Part shown: piece after piece, positions 60,609 through 64,000 of the stretch | Layout: each line of letters starts with the position of its first letter | Numbering within the stretch: the first letter of the stretch is position 1 | Origin: Petunia secreta | Lineage: Eukaryota; Streptophyta; Magnoliopsida; Solanales; Solanaceae | Assembly (NCBI GenBank): GCA_029990175.1 | Contig: JARKIP010000030.1 | Coordinates: 17,447,501-17,511,500 of the forward strand | Length of the DNA stretch: 64,000 nt | Direction of reading: 5' to 3' | Made by a program: the position numbers and the translations under genes | Notes under the pieces: generated by a model | Told to the model about the DNA's origin: nothing | Seen by the model: the letters and a program-made list of their open reading frames with translations, nothing else | Database searches by the model: none

Positions 60609-61700
60609 AGACTTAGAAAATCTTTATATGGTTTGAAACAGACTTCTAGGCAATGGTTTGCCAAACTATCTCATTCTCTCATCTCCAGGGGTAACACACC
60701 TAGTAAGAATGATTATTCCTTGTTCACTAAAGTCACAGACTCCTCTATTGTTCTCATAGCAGTTTATGTAGATGACATTTTAGTGGCTGGTAATGACAAT
60801 GCTGAGATGTTGACTTTGAAGTCTTTTCTTGATGACACATTCAAGATTAAAGACTTAGGGCCTGTTCATTATTTTCTTGGTCTGGAAATCACCAGAGTGG
60901 ACCAGGGTTATTTGATAAATCAACACAAATACACCAAAGATCTACTCTAGGAGTTTCTATGTTTAGATCTGCAGGCTATGTTAACTCCACTTGATCCCAC
61001 ATCGAAATTACATCCTCACGTTGGTAAATTGTTACCTGATCCTTTTCTTTATCGGAGACTTGTTGGGAAATTAACTTTTCTTCAACATACAAGGCCGGAT
61101 ATAGCCTATGCAGTCCAACATTTAAGTCAGTTCATGGCTGCTCCTCGGCTCCCTCATTTTTTAGCTGGCATTCATGTTTTAAGGTACTTGAAGACTAATC
61201 CAGCTCAGGGTATATTGCTTTCCAACACACCTGATTTTACTCTGAAGGCATTTTCAGATTCTGATTGGGCAGCTTGTCGAATTTCTCGACGCTCTATCAT
61301 TGGTTTTTATATTACTTTGGGGGGTTCTCCTATTTCTTGGAAATCCAAGAAACAACCCACAGTTTCACTCTCCTCGGCTGAGGCAGAATATAGGGCCATC
61401 AGAAAGGTTGTTGCTGAAATTCTTTGGTTGGTCAGACTTTTAGGTGATATGGGTTCACATTTTCACTCTCCAATCCCAGGTTTTTTTGATAACCAAGCTG
61501 CACATTGCTAATAATCCGGTGTTCCATGAGCTCACTAAACATATTGAGATCGATTGCCATTTTGTGCGTGATGTTCTTTATTGTGGGCTAATCTCTTTAT
61601 CACATATTCCATCTTCAGAACAGCCTGCTGACATTATGACTAAGGCTCTAACGGGTGCTCCTCATCATCATATTCTCTCCAAGCTGTGTGTACCCACCCT
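60609..61700 (+). pseudogene. Copia RT C-terminus and RNase H, broken
   Basis: It begins at the KSLYGLKQTSRQW block, so the first half of RT is missing. Contains AVYVDDILVAGN (RT active site), HTRPDIAYAVQHLSQF, then RNase H DSDWAAC and SSAEAEYRA. Breaks: TAG at 60948-60950 in frame, and a one-base frameshift near 61495-61511, after which the frame continues (HIANNPVFHELTKHIEID). The fragment is non-functional. Confidence 0.88.
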
Positions 61701-62059
61701 CAAGCTTGAGGGGGGTGTTAGAGTTCATAGTCATAGTTTGAATCCAGGTTGAAGTTTTAGTAGTCAGACTTGTAACAACTTTTATGTACATATTTTAGTC
61801 TTTGTGTTGTAGTCTATTTTTTTATTAGCTAGTTAACATTTTATTTAGTTAGTCCGGGGATCCGGCCCCTGTCCGATGCTTCATTTATTTTGACCCGACC
61901 CGATGGGTCATTGTATATAAACACCGATCCTATTGGATCTTGATGAATACATGAGAGAGAAGATATTTTTCTTCTTCACGTGAACCGACTCTCTCTGCAA
62001 CCCATGGTTTATCATCATTTCAATCCCAAATAACTTTTTTATGTTATTATAACAAACGA

Positions 62060-62445
62060 AGAATTAAGAGGACGGTTTCGAATCCAACTATTCAGTAATC
62101 AAGTAAGTATATAATATAGCAGCTACATCGCGTAAATTAATGGCCAAATACATATATATAACAAAACTTCGTCTGTATATTTCACCTAGAGTTTTTCACA
62201 CTTATATGCAATTTTGAAGCCTTAATTACAAACAAATTACAATATTATTGATATTATAAAACATAGCATTATTTTTTTATATACAAGTTGCTACAAACAA
62301 CTAAAAAAGGAAAAACCTAGCTTCCACCTCACATCCATTTCCCCTGCCGCCCTTCTGCCGCCTGTTGCCCCTACTGCCACCGCTGGGCTGACTCCGCCTC
62401 CATCATGATCTGCAACAACTGTGTTGAAACAATTAGAAACTGTGC
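62060..62445. other. Spacer, nothing recognised
   Basis: AT-rich with a pyrimidine-rich CTGCCGCC stretch at 62330-62400. No gene assigned. Confidence 0.4.
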
Positions 62446-62690
62446 AAATACTGTCTAAACAATTCTGAAACAGTTAGAAACAGTGAAGATACAGTGCAGA
62501 AACGCAAAAAGAACCCAGAAACGCTTAAACAATGCAGAAACAGTTAGATACAGTGCAGAAACAATGCAAAAAAAAAGTGCAGAAATGCATAAACAACTTA
62601 GAAACTATGTAAGAAAACGCCGAAAAAGTGTAGAAACAGTCCAAAACACAGTTAGCTACAGTGCAGAAATAGTGTGAAACAGCGAGACAA
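62446..62690. repeat. Degenerate minisatellite (CAGAAAC / TTAGA words)
   Basis: GTGCAGAAAC, ACAGTTAGAAACAGT and AATGCAGAAACA recur with irregular spacing of roughly 10-25 bases over about 245 bp. The 64-codon frame at 62483-62677 is produced by this repeat and is not a gene. Confidence 0.65.
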
Positions 62691-63970
<1,280 letters not shown>

Positions 63971-64000
63971 CAATGTTTAATCGAGCATAGAAAAAAGACC

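Larger units (their letters stand above)
59649..62054 (+). mobile_element. Internally rearranged copia element (2.4 kb)
   Basis: LTRs at 59649-59985 (337 bp) and 61716-62054 (339 bp), starting TGTTAGAG and ending TATAACA (TATAATA in the left copy), lie inside the duplication AACGA (59644-59648 and 62055-62059). The primer site TGGTATCAGAGCC is at 59986-59998; the purine tract CTTGAGGGGGG ends at 61715. The interior is not collinear. Leader (59999-60206) is followed by an inverted 201-bp copy of LTR end plus primer site (60207-60407), an inverted integrase piece (about 60409-60605), then RT/RNase H in forward orientation. About 5% LTR divergence by my count makes it the oldest of the three copia elements. 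Confidence 0.88.

Overview
This window is nuclear DNA from a flowering plant, most probably Solanaceae and possibly Nicotiana. The evidence is intron-rich plant genes, TS/SolS-like SINEs, Athila and copia LTR retrotransposons, hAT, MULE and Helitron elements, and AT-rich spacers. Nothing bacterial or viral is present apart from retroelements. All gene models below were assembled by eye from splice signals, reading frame and protein-family knowledge; none has transcript support here.

Three host genes can be supported. (1) A nine-exon GPN-loop GTPase gene (GPN3 type) on the minus strand, 5901-9941, 266 residues. (2) A three-exon gene on the plus strand, 27061-30466, encoding a 512-residue plant protein of unknown function with a basic, nuclear-signal-like tail. 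(3) A nine-exon RNase T2 gene of the S-like/RNS2 type on the minus strand, 43448-56963, 262 residues. Its second catalytic motif is split by an apparent 4-base microexon. These genes do not form an operon or an obvious pathway; they are housekeeping genes separated and stretched by transposable elements.

Region by region. 1-5900: repeats (palindromic array, GC-rich transposon end, a MULE-type foldback MITE with a 9-bp duplication, a second MITE, a SINE tail) and no convincing gene. 5901-9941: GPN3, with a LINE fragment in its last intron. 9942-11653: GPN3 upstream region with a SINE in an 11-bp target duplication. 11654-25253: a very young 13.6-kb Athila-like Ty3 element (minus strand) whose gag-pol frame is cut by a 1.4-kb hAT element. 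25259-27055: spacer with a (TA)n tract and TRIM/SINE remnants. 27056-30466: the 512-residue gene. 32490-32921: a MITE. 33174-40560: a nearly complete copia element with two nonsense codons. 40566-43447: spacer with a perfect hairpin. 43448-56963: RNS2. Its 8.1-kb sixth intron holds a 5'-truncated LINE, itself split by a gag-less copia element, and a second 86-bp LINE insertion. 57400-59157: a non-autonomous Helitron. 59649-62054: an internally rearranged copia element carrying an inverted piece of its own LTR. 62060-64000: a degenerate minisatellite and a long (ATT)n microsatellite.

I did not find a new biological system. The most notable points are the microexon in the RNS2 active site, the rearranged copia integrated with intact ends, the gag-less copia with near-identical LTRs but decayed reading frames (suggesting mobilisation in trans), and the nested hAT-in-Athila insertion.
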